Assembly (NCBI RefSeq): GCF_004354045.1
Contig: NZ_SMRT01000001.1
Location: forward strand, 434,001 to 498,000
Reading direction: 5' to 3'
DNA length: 64,000 bases
DNA from: Paenibacillus piri
Lineage (GTDB): Bacteria; Bacillota; Bacilli; Paenibacillales; NBRC-103111
Shown here in pieces: positions 34,023 to 43,161 of this stretch. How positions within the stretch are numbered: position 1 is the first letter of the stretch; each line of letters starts with the position of its first letter. A program made the position numbers and the translations under genes. Below the pieces are notes generated by a model. It was not told the origin of the DNA. It saw only the letters and a program-made list of their open reading frames with translations, and did not search any database.

Positions 34023-35015
34023 TTGTTGTTCTATACTTGGCAGGAAACGGCGGCTATGCTGCTGGCTGCGCTAATGATCGATTGGCTGTTAGGCGATCCG
34101 CGATGGCCGACGCATCCGGTCATTCGGATCGGACAGTGGATCGGCTGGGCGGAGGCCCGGCTGCGGTCGTCGATGGATGGAAAGGCCGTGCCGACGGCAC
34201 TGCGCGTGCGTATGCATGGAGTCGTGCTGACGGCTTCGACGCTGCTGCTTGCTTTTGCCGTCATGTGGCTGCTGCTGCTTCTGGCCAATCTGATTCATCC
34301 ATGGCTCGGTTATGCCGTCAATACATGGTTTATCGCTTCGACGATTGCGGTCAAAGGCTTGAAGGACGCAGCGCTTCAAGTATATCGTCCGCTGTGCGAG
34401 GGGCGGCTGGACGAAGCCCGCAAATATACCGGCTATATTGTCGGCAGAGATACCTCGAAGCTGGAGGAGCCGGAGCTGACGCGGGCTGCGGTGGAAACCG
34501 TCGCCGAAAATACGGTCGACGCCGTCGTATCGCCGCTGCTGTATGCTTTCCTGGGCGCTGCGCCGCTCGCCATGCTGTATCGTGCGGCCAATACATTGGA
34601 TTCGATGGTCGGATACAAAAACGACCGATATTTGTACTTCGGCTGGGCTTCGGCGCGCTGGGACGATGTGATGAACTGGCTGCCTGCAAGACTGACCGGC
34701 TGCTTGCTCATCATGATGGCGGCGCTGCAAAAAGGCTGCTCGGCCGCCCGTTCCTTCCGTGCCGTGCGGCAGTTTGCCGGGCTGCATCCGAGTCCGAACA
34801 GCGGCATACCGGAATCGGCGGTGGCCGGGGCGTTGGGCATCGAGCTAGGCGGTGTCAATGTGTACCATGGGCGGACCAGCGAGCGCGCCAGGATGGGCTG
34901 GCCGCTGCGGGAGCGAAGCCGGGACGATATCATTGCGGCGGTTCGGCTGCTGTACGGCGTAAGTGTTCTAATTGCGGGAGGGCTGGTGTGCGCACTATGC
35001 TGGATATGGTTGTAA
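34023..35015 (+). CDS. cbiB: Adenosylcobinamide-phosphate synthase
   Basis: This membrane enzyme joins adenosylcobyric acid to aminopropanol phosphate (CobD/CbiB family; named cbiB here to avoid confusion with the decarboxylase CobD). The 330-residue protein starts MLFYTWQETAAMLLAALMID with the family pattern DWLLGDPRWPTHPVIRIGQW, continues with AVETVAENTVDAVVSPLLYA and a NTLDSMVGYKNDRY block, and has about five membrane segments. The start is a TTG at 34023 with AAGCAGG near it; this is the weakest start in the operon. It overlaps cobS by 28 bases. Confidence 0.93.
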   Translation: MLFYTWQETAAMLLAALMIDWLLGDPRWPTHPVIRIGQWIGWAEARLRSSMDGKAVPTALRVRMHGVVLTASTLLLAFAVMWLLLLLANLIHPWLGYAVNTWFIASTIAVKGLKDAALQVYRPLCEGRLDEARKYTGYIVGRDTSKLEEPELTRAAVETVAENTVDAVVSPLLYAFLGAAPLAMLYRAANTLDSMVGYKNDRYLYFGWASARWDDVMNWLPARLTGCLLIMMAALQKGCSAARSFRAVRQFAGLHPSPNSGIPESAVAGALGIELGGVNVYHGRTSERARMGWPLRERSRDDIIAAVRLLYGVSVLIAGGLVCALCWIWL

Positions 35016-35893
35016 AAGGGCTGGCGGCGTGCGCCGCGGCCTTTCAATTTTTAAGCCGGCTGCCGATACCGGTGAAGCTCGATTATAACGATGCGTTGTT
35101 TCGGCGCAGCGTCGTGTTTTATCCTTTGGTCGGCGTTGTGCTTGGCCTGCTGTTCGCCCTGGCAGGCGCTCTGCTCCGGGCCGGCTTTCCGTCCGCCGGA
35201 GCGGACATCCCCGGAACCGGGATCGACTTCGGCTTCGGCTTCGGCGCAGGACTCGGCCCGGGTACAGCTGCGGCATTGGTGCTGCTTCTATGGGTCGGAT
35301 TGACCGGGGCGCTGCATCTGGACGGGCTGATGGATACGGCGGATGGGATTTTCAGCCATCGTTCCCGCGAGCAAATGCTCGACATCATGAAGGACAGCAG
35401 AGTAGGAGCGATGGGCGTTATCGCCTGCATTTTGACGCTGCTCCTGAAATGGACGCTGCTTGAGCAATGGCTGATGCTTCCGGGCACGGAGCTGATCTGC
35501 ATGCTGCCGCTCGCAACCTTATGGAGCCGCTGGTATATGGTCGTGGCCATCGCCTGTTGGCCCTACGCCCGCCGGGAACAGGAGGGTCGGGGGATCGGCT
35601 CTTTCTTCCGCGGATTGGGCGTCAAGCATCTCGCACTGCATACGCTGCTTGCGCTGCTGCTGTCTATGGGACTTATGTGGCTGTCGGGCGGGCCTGCCTC
35701 GCCATTTTCACCTAAAGGGTTGATGGCGGTCGGAACGGCTGCAGCGGGAGCTTTATTAATCGGTATTGGCGCGAGCGTATACTTGAATCGAAAGCTCGGA
35801 GGGCTGACAGGCGACACGTATGGGGCAATGAACGAGCTCATCGAAACCGCGCTGCTGCTTCTGCTGTACATAGCGATAACGGCGATGCGTTAG
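34988..35893 (+). CDS. cobS: Adenosylcobinamide-GDP ribazoletransferase (cobalamin synthase)
   Basis: CobS attaches alpha-ribazole to adenosylcobinamide-GDP at the membrane, the final step of cobalamin assembly. The protein has about 300 residues and several membrane segments. The N-terminal FQFLSRLPIPVKLDY and the acidic motifs LHLDGLMDTADGIFSH and MKDSRVGAMGV are diagnostic, with GDTYGAMNELIE near the end. A Gly/Phe/Ala-rich loop at about residues 70-95 is longer than usual. The GTG at 34988 has GGGAGG 6 bases upstream; ATG 34997 is an alternative. The start lies within cbiB, so translation is probably coupled. Confidence 0.93.
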   Translation: MRTMLDMVVKGLAACAAAFQFLSRLPIPVKLDYNDALFRRSVVFYPLVGVVLGLLFALAGALLRAGFPSAGADIPGTGIDFGFGFGAGLGPGTAAALVLLLWVGLTGALHLDGLMDTADGIFSHRSREQMLDIMKDSRVGAMGVIACILTLLLKWTLLEQWLMLPGTELICMLPLATLWSRWYMVVAIACWPYARREQEGRGIGSFFRGLGVKHLALHTLLALLLSMGLMWLSGGPASPFSPKGLMAVGTAAAGALLIGIGASVYLNRKLGGLTGDTYGAMNELIETALLLLLYIAITAMR

Positions 35894-35964
35894 ATGAAAG
35901 TTCGCGATCTAAAAAGCTAATGAAGCCGGTTTTCTTTGCGGAAAGCCGCTGGGAGGGGTAACGG

Positions 35965-38895
35965 ATGCTGGAACGGTACGGTCATGGCGGCGATTTGTGG
36001 ACCGCTGCGAAAACGTTCGGCTTAAGCAAGGACGCGTTTCTTGATTTCAGCTCGAATATGAACCCGCTGGGGCCGCCGAATGCGGCGCAAATCATATTGC
36101 GGGACAGGTGGCGGGATATCGCTGCTTATCCGGACCCGGCCGTGCGGGAGCTGCGGGCGAAGCTGGCGGCGAAATACGAAATACCGGCGGAGTCCATTCT
36201 GGTCGGGAACGGTGCGGCGGAGCTGATCGATTTGTCGGTGCGGCTGCTGCAGCCGGGTGTGACGGCTTTGGCGCGCCCATCGTTTTCGGAATATGAGGAA
36301 GCGGTACATAAAACGGACGGAGCGATCTACGAAATCCCGCTGTTCGCCGCTCACGGATTTATGCTCGAGGAAACGGCGGCGGAACGGGCGCTGGCTCGGT
36401 CGGATTTGCTTTTTTTGGGCTCGCCCAACAATCCGACCGGCCGTCTGCTGCCTCCGTCCGTATTGGAACGTTTGGCTGCGGCGGACAAACCGGTCATTGT
36501 GGACGAGGCGTTTATTGACTTTTGCCCCGATGAGGCCCGGCTGTCCATGATCCGCACAGCCGCCGATTCCCGGCATTTGACGGTTATCCGCTCGATGACG
36601 AAATTTTATTCGATTCCCGGGCTGCGGCTCGGTTTTATGGTTGCGCATCCGGATCGAATCCGGCTCATGCGGCAGCAGCAGGTACAGTGGAGCGTCAATA
36701 CGATGGCGCAATTGATCGGCGCCGCCGTATTGGACGATCGCGAGTTTGAGCGCCGCACACATGCCTGGCTGGCGGAAGAACGTCCCTGGCTGATCGGCAA
36801 GCTGACGGAATTGGGTCTGCTTGTAACGCCGAGCGACACGAATTATTTGCTATTTTCATTGAAGCCGCTAGGGATTACGGTACAGGAGCTGCAGGCCGAG
36901 ATGGGGCGCAGAGGCGTTCTGATCCGCGATGCCTCCCGATTCCCCGGGCTCGATAGCTCATACGTCCGTACGGCGATACGTTTGCGCGAGCATAACGAAC
37001 GGCTTATCCGCGAGCTTGGTGCGGCAATCGGAGCGTTAACGGGAAGCGGAAAGCTTGCTGGACGGTCAACCGGTGGCGATGCTGCGGCGGCCCAAGGAAG
37101 TCGAATGGAAACGGGACACATGGAGCCGGAACGGCCCGTTCCGCAGGGAGCAGCACCAGCGTTGCCGTTCGGCAGCAGCCGGCCCCGGGAGCCGGTCTCC
37201 CCCGCTTCGCAGGGAGCGACCCTGATGGTGCAGGGAACGTCCTCGGACGCAGGAAAAAGCTTGCTGGCAACCGCGCTGTGCCGTATTTTATGGCAGGACG
37301 GGCTGCGCGTGGCTCCGTTCAAATCGCAAAACATGTCGCTGAACTCGTACGTCACCGCGGACGGCAAAGAAATCGGCCGGGCGCAGGGGATGCAGGCTGA
37401 CGCCTGCCGGGTCGCGGCCACTACGGATATGAATCCGATTTTGCTCAAGCCGAAGAAGGATATGGTCTCGCAGGTCGTCGTTCACGGCAAACCGCTGCGC
37501 GACTTCGATGCCCGGACGTACCGGGAAAAGTACTTGCCTGAAGCCGAAGCTATCGTTAGGGATGCGCTGGCCCGACTGAGAGAGACTTATCAAGTTGTCG
37601 TGCTGGAAGGCGCCGGAAGTCCTGCGGAGGTGAATCTGAAGGACAGCGATATCGTCAATATGCGGCTGGCCGGCTGGGCGGACGCACCGGTCGTGCTGGT
37701 GGCCGACATTGACCGGGGAGGCGTGTTCGCGTCGCTGCTCGGCACCATGGAAATATTTACGCCCGAGGAGCAAGCTCGCGTCAAGGGCTTTATCATTAAC
37801 AAGTTTCGCGGTGACGTATCGCTGCTCAAGCCGGGACTCGATTGGCTGGAGCAGCGGACCGGCAAGCCGGTGCTTGGCGTAATTCCTTATTTGCCGGATT
37901 TGGAGCTGGAAGACGAAGACTCCGCTTCGCTGGACCGCAAGCTCGCCGCGGGCGCGATTGAACGCGGAAGCGTCGGGCGCGGCACACTGCTAGCAACCGA
38001 CGCTGAAGAAGCCGGCAGTGCCGGACGGCTCGATCTGGCGGTGATCCGACTGCCGCGCCTGTCGAACTTTACGGATATCGATCCGCTGCTGTACGAATCC
38101 GATGTGCGGCTTCGCTACGTCGGGACGGCCGAAGAGCTGGGCCAGCCGGATGCGGTTATTATCCCGGGGAGCAAGAACACGGTCGACGACCTGCTGTTTT
38201 TGCGATCGACGGGCCTCGATCAGGCGCTGGCCGGCCATGCGCGGCGAGGCGGCTGGATCGCCGGCATTTGCGCCGGTTACCAAATGATGGGCGAGCGTCT
38301 GCTGGATCCCGAGCTGCTGGAATCCGACCGGCCTGAAACCGCCGGGCTCGGACTGTTCCCTGCGGAGACGGTGTTCAAGCCTGACAAACAGACGGTGCGC
38401 GCCGTTGGAGAAGCCCGGCTGTTCGACGGCGGGGGAAGCGATGACGCTGTTCCCGCCTACCGGATTAGCGGCTACGAAATTCATATGGGGCGGACAAGGT
38501 TTTTGCGGCCGGTCAAGCACCCGTTTTATATTGCCGAGGAAGGCGGCTGCCAGGAGGCGCATCCCGACGGCGTCGTTTCGGACAACGGCAAATTATGGGG
38601 GACATATGTGCACGGCATCCTGCACAATGACGATTTTCGCCGCGCCTGGCTGAATGCGATTCGTCTTGGAAAAGGCTGGGAGCCTTTAAAGGCGGAGCTG
38701 CGCTTTCAGGAACGGAGAGAGGCGGCTTTTGACCGGTTGGCCGCTCATGTCAGAAATCATTTGGATATGGACCGCTTGTATGAGATGATAGATTATAGCA
38801 GGCAAGCGAAGCAAAGCGATAAGCAAATTCCGAGTCAGGAGGCGATACGATGCGAATATATACGAGAACAGGCGATGCCGGGCAGACCGGAGTGA
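35965..38895 (+). CDS. CobD-CobQ fusion: threonine-phosphate decarboxylase and cobyric acid synthase
   Basis: One uninterrupted frame of 976 residues contains two cobalamin enzymes. Residues 1-355 are an L-threonine-O-3-phosphate decarboxylase (CobD, PLP fold I), which makes aminopropanol phosphate: FSSNMNPLGPP, substrate motif GSPNNPTG (near 153), VDEAFIDF and PLP Lys213 in RSMTKFYSIPGLRLGF. Residues 356-417 are a Gly/Ala/Pro-rich linker. Residues 418-940 are cobyric acid synthase (CobQ/CbiP), which amidates the ring with glutamine: P-loop VQGTSSDAGKS from residue 422, then FKSQNMSLNSYVT, and a class I glutamine amidotransferase domain with nucleophile Cys769 (GICAGYQMMGE) and a late HGILHNDDFRR. 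An internal ATG at 37225 with AGGGAG 9 bases upstream would give a normal CobQ N terminus, so both the fusion and free CobQ may be made. GGGAGGGG precedes the main ATG. Confidence 0.93.
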   Translation: MLERYGHGGDLWTAAKTFGLSKDAFLDFSSNMNPLGPPNAAQIILRDRWRDIAAYPDPAVRELRAKLAAKYEIPAESILVGNGAAELIDLSVRLLQPGVTALARPSFSEYEEAVHKTDGAIYEIPLFAAHGFMLEETAAERALARSDLLFLGSPNNPTGRLLPPSVLERLAAADKPVIVDEAFIDFCPDEARLSMIRTAADSRHLTVIRSMTKFYSIPGLRLGFMVAHPDRIRLMRQQQVQWSVNTMAQLIGAAVLDDREFERRTHAWLAEERPWLIGKLTELGLLVTPSDTNYLLFSLKPLGITVQELQAEMGRRGVLIRDASRFPGLDSSYVRTAIRLREHNERLIRELGAAIGALTGSGKLAGRSTGGDAAAAQGSRMETGHMEPERPVPQGAAPALPFGSSRPREPVSPASQGATLMVQGTSSDAGKSLLATALCRILWQDGLRVAPFKSQNMSLNSYVTADGKEIGRAQGMQADACRVAATTDMNPILLKPKKDMVSQVVVHGKPLRDFDARTYREKYLPEAEAIVRDALARLRETYQVVVLEGAGSPAEVNLKDSDIVNMRLAGWADAPVVLVADIDRGGVFASLLGTMEIFTPEEQARVKGFIINKFRGDVSLLKPGLDWLEQRTGKPVLGVIPYLPDLELEDEDSASLDRKLAAGAIERGSVGRGTLLATDAEEAGSAGRLDLAVIRLPRLSNFTDIDPLLYESDVRLRYVGTAEELGQPDAVIIPGSKNTVDDLLFLRSTGLDQALAGHARRGGWIAGICAGYQMMGERLLDPELLESDRPETAGLGLFPAETVFKPDKQTVRAVGEARLFDGGGSDDAVPAYRISGYEIHMGRTRFLRPVKHPFYIAEEGGCQEAHPDGVVSDNGKLWGTYVHGILHNDDFRRAWLNAIRLGKGWEPLKAELRFQERREAAFDRLAAHVRNHLDMDRLYEMIDYSRQAKQSDKQIPSQEAIRCEYIREQAMPGRPE

Positions 38896-39416
38896 TCGGC
38901 GGACGCGTCGACAAGGATGATGTACGGGTGGAAGCTTACGGAACGGTGGATGAACTCAACTGCTTTGTCGGTCAGGCGATGGGATTTCTGGATGCGGAGC
39001 AATTCGGCGATCTGCTCGCCGATCTGCTGGAAATTCAGCATGAGCTGTTCGATTGCGGGTCCGATCTGGCGCTGCTGAAGCAGGAGCTTCGTCCCTACAA
39101 GGTGACTGCGGAGATGGTCGACCGTCTGGAGGTCTGGATCGATAAGTACGATGCGGAGACGCCGGATATTGAAAAGTTTATATTGCCGGGCGGTACTCAA
39201 GCTTCCTCGACGCTTCATATATGCCGAACGGTGTGCCGCCGTGCCGAACGCCGGGTCGTTACGCTCGCAAGGACACAGCCGATCAACGAGCAGGTGCGCC
39301 GTTATTTGAACCGGTTGTCCGATTTGTTTTTTACCGTCGCCCGCTTGGCGAACAGCCGCAGCGGCAGCGGCGATGTCGAGTATGCGCGCAGTGCCAAGGT
39401 GTTTCGGCGCAAATGA
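38850..39416 (+). CDS. Cob(I)alamin adenosyltransferase, PduO type
   Basis: This 188-residue enzyme transfers the adenosyl group of ATP to cob(I)alamin or corrinoid precursors. The PduO-type signature is clear: IYTRTGDAGQTGVIGG (ATP site), VEAYGTVDELNCFVGQA, and the C-terminal RRAERRVVTLARTQPIN with YLNRLSDLFFTVARLAN. It overlaps the end of the cobD-cobQ frame by 46 bases, with GAGTCAGGAGG just upstream of the ATG, and its own TGA overlaps the ATG of the next gene. The three are therefore translationally coupled. Confidence 0.95.
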   Translation: MRIYTRTGDAGQTGVIGGRVDKDDVRVEAYGTVDELNCFVGQAMGFLDAEQFGDLLADLLEIQHELFDCGSDLALLKQELRPYKVTAEMVDRLEVWIDKYDAETPDIEKFILPGGTQASSTLHICRTVCRRAERRVVTLARTQPINEQVRRYLNRLSDLFFTVARLANSRSGSGDVEYARSAKVFRRK

Positions 39417-40372
39417 ACGGCTATTACGATCCATTGATTTATATCGTTCCGGAGGAAGAAGAAGGCTTCTACCTGAAGACGATCTTGCAAAACCGGATGC
39501 TGCTATCCCGCAAGCTGTTGTCGCGCTTGAAGCTGACGGAGCGGGGGATAACGGTCAATGGCGAGCGGCACTATATCAGCGTCCGCGTCCATGCCGGGGA
39601 CAAGGTCGAGGTCCGGATGGTTCAGGAGGAGTCCGACGATATATTGCCGCAGGAGCTGCCGCTTGACATTTTGTATGAGGATGAGCAACTGCTTGTGCTG
39701 AACAAGGCGGCCGGAATGATCGTGCATCCGACCCACGGCCATTACGTAAACACGTTGGCCAACGGGGTCGTTTTCTATTGGCAGCAGCAGGGGAAAAGCT
39801 ACCGCTTTCGTCCGATTCACCGGCTCGATCAGGAAACGTCGGGGACGATCGCCGTCGCCAAAAATCCGTTCGTCCATCAGCAGGTGTCCGAGCAAATGCA
39901 GGCGCATCAGGTGAAAAAAGAATACATTGCGCTCGTTCATGGCGTGATCGGGATTGATGAAGGAACCGTAAACGAGCCGATCGATCGCGATCCTGCGGAG
40001 CCGCATATCCGTATCGTCACGGCGGGCGGATATCCGGCCGTCACTCATTACAGGGTGGAACGGCGGTTTGCCGGCGCGACGATGGTAAGGCTCTGGCTGG
40101 AAACGGGCCGGACGCATCAAATCCGCGTCCATATGAAGCATTTGGGCCATCCGCTGCTGGGCGACAAGCTGTATAAGCCGGACCTGCCGGAGGCTGTACC
40201 CGGCGAGCAAGCGGCGAAGGCCGATACGGAAGAGCATGGGTTAAGCCGGCATGCGCTGCACGCCAGTCTGCTCGGTTTTACACATCCCGGGACGAGGCAG
40301 TGGATCGAATTCCATGCCCCGCTGCCTGACGATTTGCGGCAATGTCTGCAGCAGCTGGAGGCAAATGAGTGA
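39413..40372 (+). CDS. RluA-family pseudouridine synthase
   Basis: This 319-residue enzyme converts uridine to pseudouridine in RNA. An S4-like N-terminal domain (about 25-75, LLSRKLLSRLKLTERGITVN) precedes the catalytic domain, with Asp139 in the motif HRLDQETSG and the conserved RTHQIRVHMKHLGHPLLGD. The target base is not predictable; RluD-type 23S rRNA modification is most likely. Its ATG overlaps the stop of the adenosyltransferase gene (ATGA), an unusual link to the cobalamin operon. The stop codon TGA is the first part of R1 copy 3. Confidence 0.93.
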   Translation: MNGYYDPLIYIVPEEEEGFYLKTILQNRMLLSRKLLSRLKLTERGITVNGERHYISVRVHAGDKVEVRMVQEESDDILPQELPLDILYEDEQLLVLNKAAGMIVHPTHGHYVNTLANGVVFYWQQQGKSYRFRPIHRLDQETSGTIAVAKNPFVHQQVSEQMQAHQVKKEYIALVHGVIGIDEGTVNEPIDRDPAEPHIRIVTAGGYPAVTHYRVERRFAGATMVRLWLETGRTHQIRVHMKHLGHPLLGDKLYKPDLPEAVPGEQAAKADTEEHGLSRHALHASLLGFTHPGTRQWIEFHAPLPDDLRQCLQQLEANE

Positions 40373-40477
40373 ACTCGTTCAGCTTTGCTGAACATCGGGG
40401 AATCAGATGGGGACTCTACCCCACCTGATTCAAGGCCCACCTTGGGTCTTAACCCGATAAAGTCGTAATCGGATAAA
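40368..40477 (+). repeat. R1 repeat copy 3 (third hairpin deleted)
   Basis: This copy begins GAGTGAACTCG, where TGA is the stop of the pseudouridine synthase gene. Eight bases are missing from the third hairpin, so CCCACCTT is followed directly by GGGTCTTAACCC. The other three hairpins remain. Confidence 0.9.
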
Positions 40478-40597
40478 ACGTTAGTCATGCGCGGTATTGT
40501 GTGCGCCTGCCCGCATCCAATCATTGATGCCGCCGGCAGGGGCTATCCCCGAGGTCATTTTTAGATGGTTGAACCCCGTTTTTACATAATTTCGGAT

Positions 40598-40650
40598 ACA
40601 AAAAGACGCCTTCATCCCCACTTAGTGAGTGATTTGGAGGCGTTTTTGCA
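40598..40650. terminator. Bidirectional terminator between rluA-like and ydcF-like genes
   Basis: AAAAAGACGCCTTC and GGAGGCGTTTTT form the stem around a loop containing CACT/AGTG. It serves convergent genes from both sides. Confidence 0.82.
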
Positions 40651-40732
40651 CATTGATCGGGACCGACTCTCTCTCAGATACCCAATTGGGGCAGCCCCTC
40701 CGTGCTTTCAGTCATTAGTCGGTCAGGGCCGC

Positions 40733-41485
40733 TTAATTGGTCACCATCAATTCCAGGAGGGCCAAATATTCTTTGGCGGCCAAGGCGCTTTTTTGCAATC
40801 CGTCGGATGCGGGAATCAGCGAGCTTACCGAAACAGAGTAAGGCTGCGGCACCAGAAAGTCGGTCGGGTACGGTGTCGTTTCGATACCGAGCCGCTTGAA
40901 GTTTTCGACCGATCGCGCCATGTGAAAAGCGGATGTCAACAGCACAGGCCGGTGCAGCTTCCGCTGCTCCAGCAGTTGAGTCGTGTTTGCGGCGTTTTCT
41001 TTCGTTGTCCTGCTTTTGTCGTCCAGTATAATGGAGGCTTCATTTACGCCCATAGCGAGAAGATTGCGCTTGGCCATTTGGCCCTCGTTGCCGGAATCGG
41101 CAAACACCTGCCCGCCCGAGATCAGAATCGGCAGGTTCGTGCTCTTGTGCAGCTTGTAAGCGGCAACGACACGATTCATCGTGTAGCCGTTCAGGTTGCC
41201 CTTTCCTCCGATGTCCGGCGTACCGTTTACGGAACCGCCGGTTAGCATGACGATGACATCGCCTTGTACGGCGGCCGGCGGTGCGTAGCGATGCTCCAGA
41301 TAGCCGGCAAGCGTGTTTCCGGCGAGCGGGGTGGCAAACGTCCAAATAAACAGGATGACTGCCCAGAGCAGCGCTGACGCGTGCCGGTCTCTTTTTCGCA
41401 GCCAAAGATTGAACGCAATGAGAACCGTAATGAACAGTCCCGGAGGAATGAAAAAGCTGTATATGTATTTGAGAATATAGATCAT
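40733..41485 (-). CDS. YdcF-like DUF218 membrane protein
   Basis: This 250-residue protein has two N-terminal membrane segments (about residues 2-28 and 36-60) and a DUF218/YdcF-like domain (about 75-230). The family block VIVMLTGGSVNG, the ILISGGQVF strand and the DDKSRTTKENAANTTQLL motif are visible. Members include SanA and ElyC, linked to envelope integrity; the reaction is unknown. GGGAGAG lies 8 bases before the ATG at 41485; an upstream extension to 41515 is less likely. Confidence 0.87.
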   Translation of the reverse strand: MIYILKYIYSFFIPPGLFITVLIAFNLWLRKRDRHASALLWAVILFIWTFATPLAGNTLAGYLEHRYAPPAAVQGDVIVMLTGGSVNGTPDIGGKGNLNGYTMNRVVAAYKLHKSTNLPILISGGQVFADSGNEGQMAKRNLLAMGVNEASIILDDKSRTTKENAANTTQLLEQRKLHRPVLLTSAFHMARSVENFKRLGIETTPYPTDFLVPQPYSVSVSSLIPASDGLQKSALAAKEYLALLELMVTN

Positions 41486-41579
41486 GGCGACTCTCCCGGA
41501 TTGTTTTAATACCATCTATCAGTAGTTTAGCAGAATTGCGCCGCGCTGCATAAAAATAGTTGAAAACGGCTTATTCCGA

Positions 41580-41608
41580 TTGAATTGCTTGATAGGTAGT
41601 GGTAGAAT
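41580..41608 (+). promoter_or_regulatory. Promoter of the enolase-superfamily gene
   Basis: TTGAAT and TAGAAT are spaced by 17 bases, about 90 bases before the ATG. Confidence 0.6.
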
Positions 41609-41694
41609 ATGCAGGAATTCGCATAACCCTACGGGTGACGGCAGCACGTGTTGTAATCGGTTTCATACTAAAGCTCATATACGAGGAGGATACT

Positions 41695-42915
41695 ATGGGA
41701 AAAAAATACGACGACCTTTCCTATTTGTATTTGGACGCTTCGCTTCGAAAACGAGAGGCTCATATCAGCGGTGAAGATTTGGAGGCGGCAGCCAACAGCA
41801 CCGTGCTTCAAGTACATGATATTCATTCGCCGGTCATCATTCAGTCGATGGAGCTGCTGTTTAATAACGGTCTTTATTTTTTGCGGTCCAGGTCGCAGGA
41901 TGGCTCGGAGGGCGTTGCCGTCCTGAGCAGCCGTGCGGAATATTTGCATCCTTTGCTGAAGCAGCTCATTATCCCGTATTTCATCGGAAAGGACGCCCGA
42001 GAGCTGGAAACGCTTCTGGACGGTGTCTATGTATACGATAACAATTACAAGCTTTCGGGTCTTGCTTTGTGGTGCTGCATGTCATGGGTGGAAGCGAGCC
42101 TGCTCGATTTGCTGGGGCGGATCAGCGGCAAGCCGATAGGTGATCTATTAGGAGGCGTTATCCGCAGCGAAGTGCCGATTTATGTAGCGAGCGGCAACCG
42201 GGGAACGACGCCGGAGGAAGAGATCGCGATTTTGCAGCAGCGTGTGGAGGAAACCGGCGCCAAAGCGATTAAATTCAAGGTAGGCGGCCGAATGAGCAAA
42301 AACGCCGATTCGATCAAGGGCCGGTCGGAAGGGCTCATCTCTTTGACCCGTAAAACGTTCGGCGACAGCATGAGCATTCATGCGGACGGCAACGGCTCAT
42401 ACGATCCTAAAGTGGCTATCGAATACGGCAAGCTGCTGGAGGAAATCGATGCATTTTTCTACGAGGAGCCTTGTCCGTTCGACCAGCTGGAGGAAACGAA
42501 GGAAGTCGCGGACGCGCTGGACATTCCGATGGCGTTCGGCGAGCAGGAAACGAGCATGCGGCGGTTCCGTTGGATCATTGAGCATGATGCTGCCCAGGTG
42601 GTACAGCCCGACCTCCAGTATAACGGCGGATTTATACGCAATACCCGAATCGCCAGAATGGCGGCGTTGAAGGGAATTCCGGTTACGCCGCACATTTCCG
42701 GCGGCTACGGCTACATTTATGTGCTGCACTATGCTTCCTACATTCCGAACATCGGCAAATTCCAGGAACATAAGGTTGGATTAAAAGAAACGCGCGGCTT
42801 GTTTACGCCTCAGATCGAGCTGAAGGACGGCGTTCTGACCGCTCCGACCGGACCGGGATTGGGGATGGACGTTGACGTCGTAAACGGAATACTGCGCAAA
42901 GCATTATTGATTTGA
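41695..42915 (+). CDS. Enolase-superfamily (mandelate racemase subgroup) enzyme
   Basis: This 406-residue enzyme abstracts a proton next to a carboxylate with help of Mg2+. The catalytic set is complete: Lys193 and Lys195 in AIKFKVGG (KxK), metal ligands Asp231 (HADGN), Glu257 (YEEP) and Glu283 (GEQE), and the His333/Asp306 dyad (TPHISGG; QPDLQ). The His/Asp dyad places it in the mandelate racemase subgroup, where sugar-acid dehydratases are common. The start at 41695 has GAGGAGG. A pectin-related propeller gene follows, so a uronate or aldonate substrate is plausible but not proven. Confidence 0.92.
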   Translation: MGKKYDDLSYLYLDASLRKREAHISGEDLEAAANSTVLQVHDIHSPVIIQSMELLFNNGLYFLRSRSQDGSEGVAVLSSRAEYLHPLLKQLIIPYFIGKDARELETLLDGVYVYDNNYKLSGLALWCCMSWVEASLLDLLGRISGKPIGDLLGGVIRSEVPIYVASGNRGTTPEEEIAILQQRVEETGAKAIKFKVGGRMSKNADSIKGRSEGLISLTRKTFGDSMSIHADGNGSYDPKVAIEYGKLLEEIDAFFYEEPCPFDQLEETKEVADALDIPMAFGEQETSMRRFRWIIEHDAAQVVQPDLQYNGGFIRNTRIARMAALKGIPVTPHISGGYGYIYVLHYASYIPNIGKFQEHKVGLKETRGLFTPQIELKDGVLTAPTGPGLGMDVDVVNGILRKALLI

Positions 42916-42974
42916 CGCAGTGCGGCATCTCCTGCGGATCACGGCATGGCAGGCGGAAACGAAACATAATTATA

Positions 42975-43019
42975 GCAGGATGTCTCCGTCTGAAAATGAC
43001 AAGGGCATCCTCTTTTTGT
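42975..43019 (+). terminator. Terminator after the enolase-superfamily gene
   Basis: AGGATG pairs with CATCCT around a 20-base loop with a further CGTC/GACA-like stem, followed by CTTTTT. Confidence 0.65.
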
Positions 43020-43161
43020 AGAAATTGGGAGGTCTAAAAAAGGATCATAACCCGTATTCTGTTCCAATAAGCCGCATTTGCGCGCAGAAGCGAAGGAACC
43101 GCAGGCGCCGGCAGCGAGCCGTACGGCATCTGAATTTACTTTTGGAAAGGGGCAAGGCCAA

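Noticed and set aside
34010..34987. An apparent long fusion in front of cobS, in the frame of cobS
   Set aside because: This stretch is coded in another frame by cbiB, which has intact motifs; the cobS frame is merely open here.
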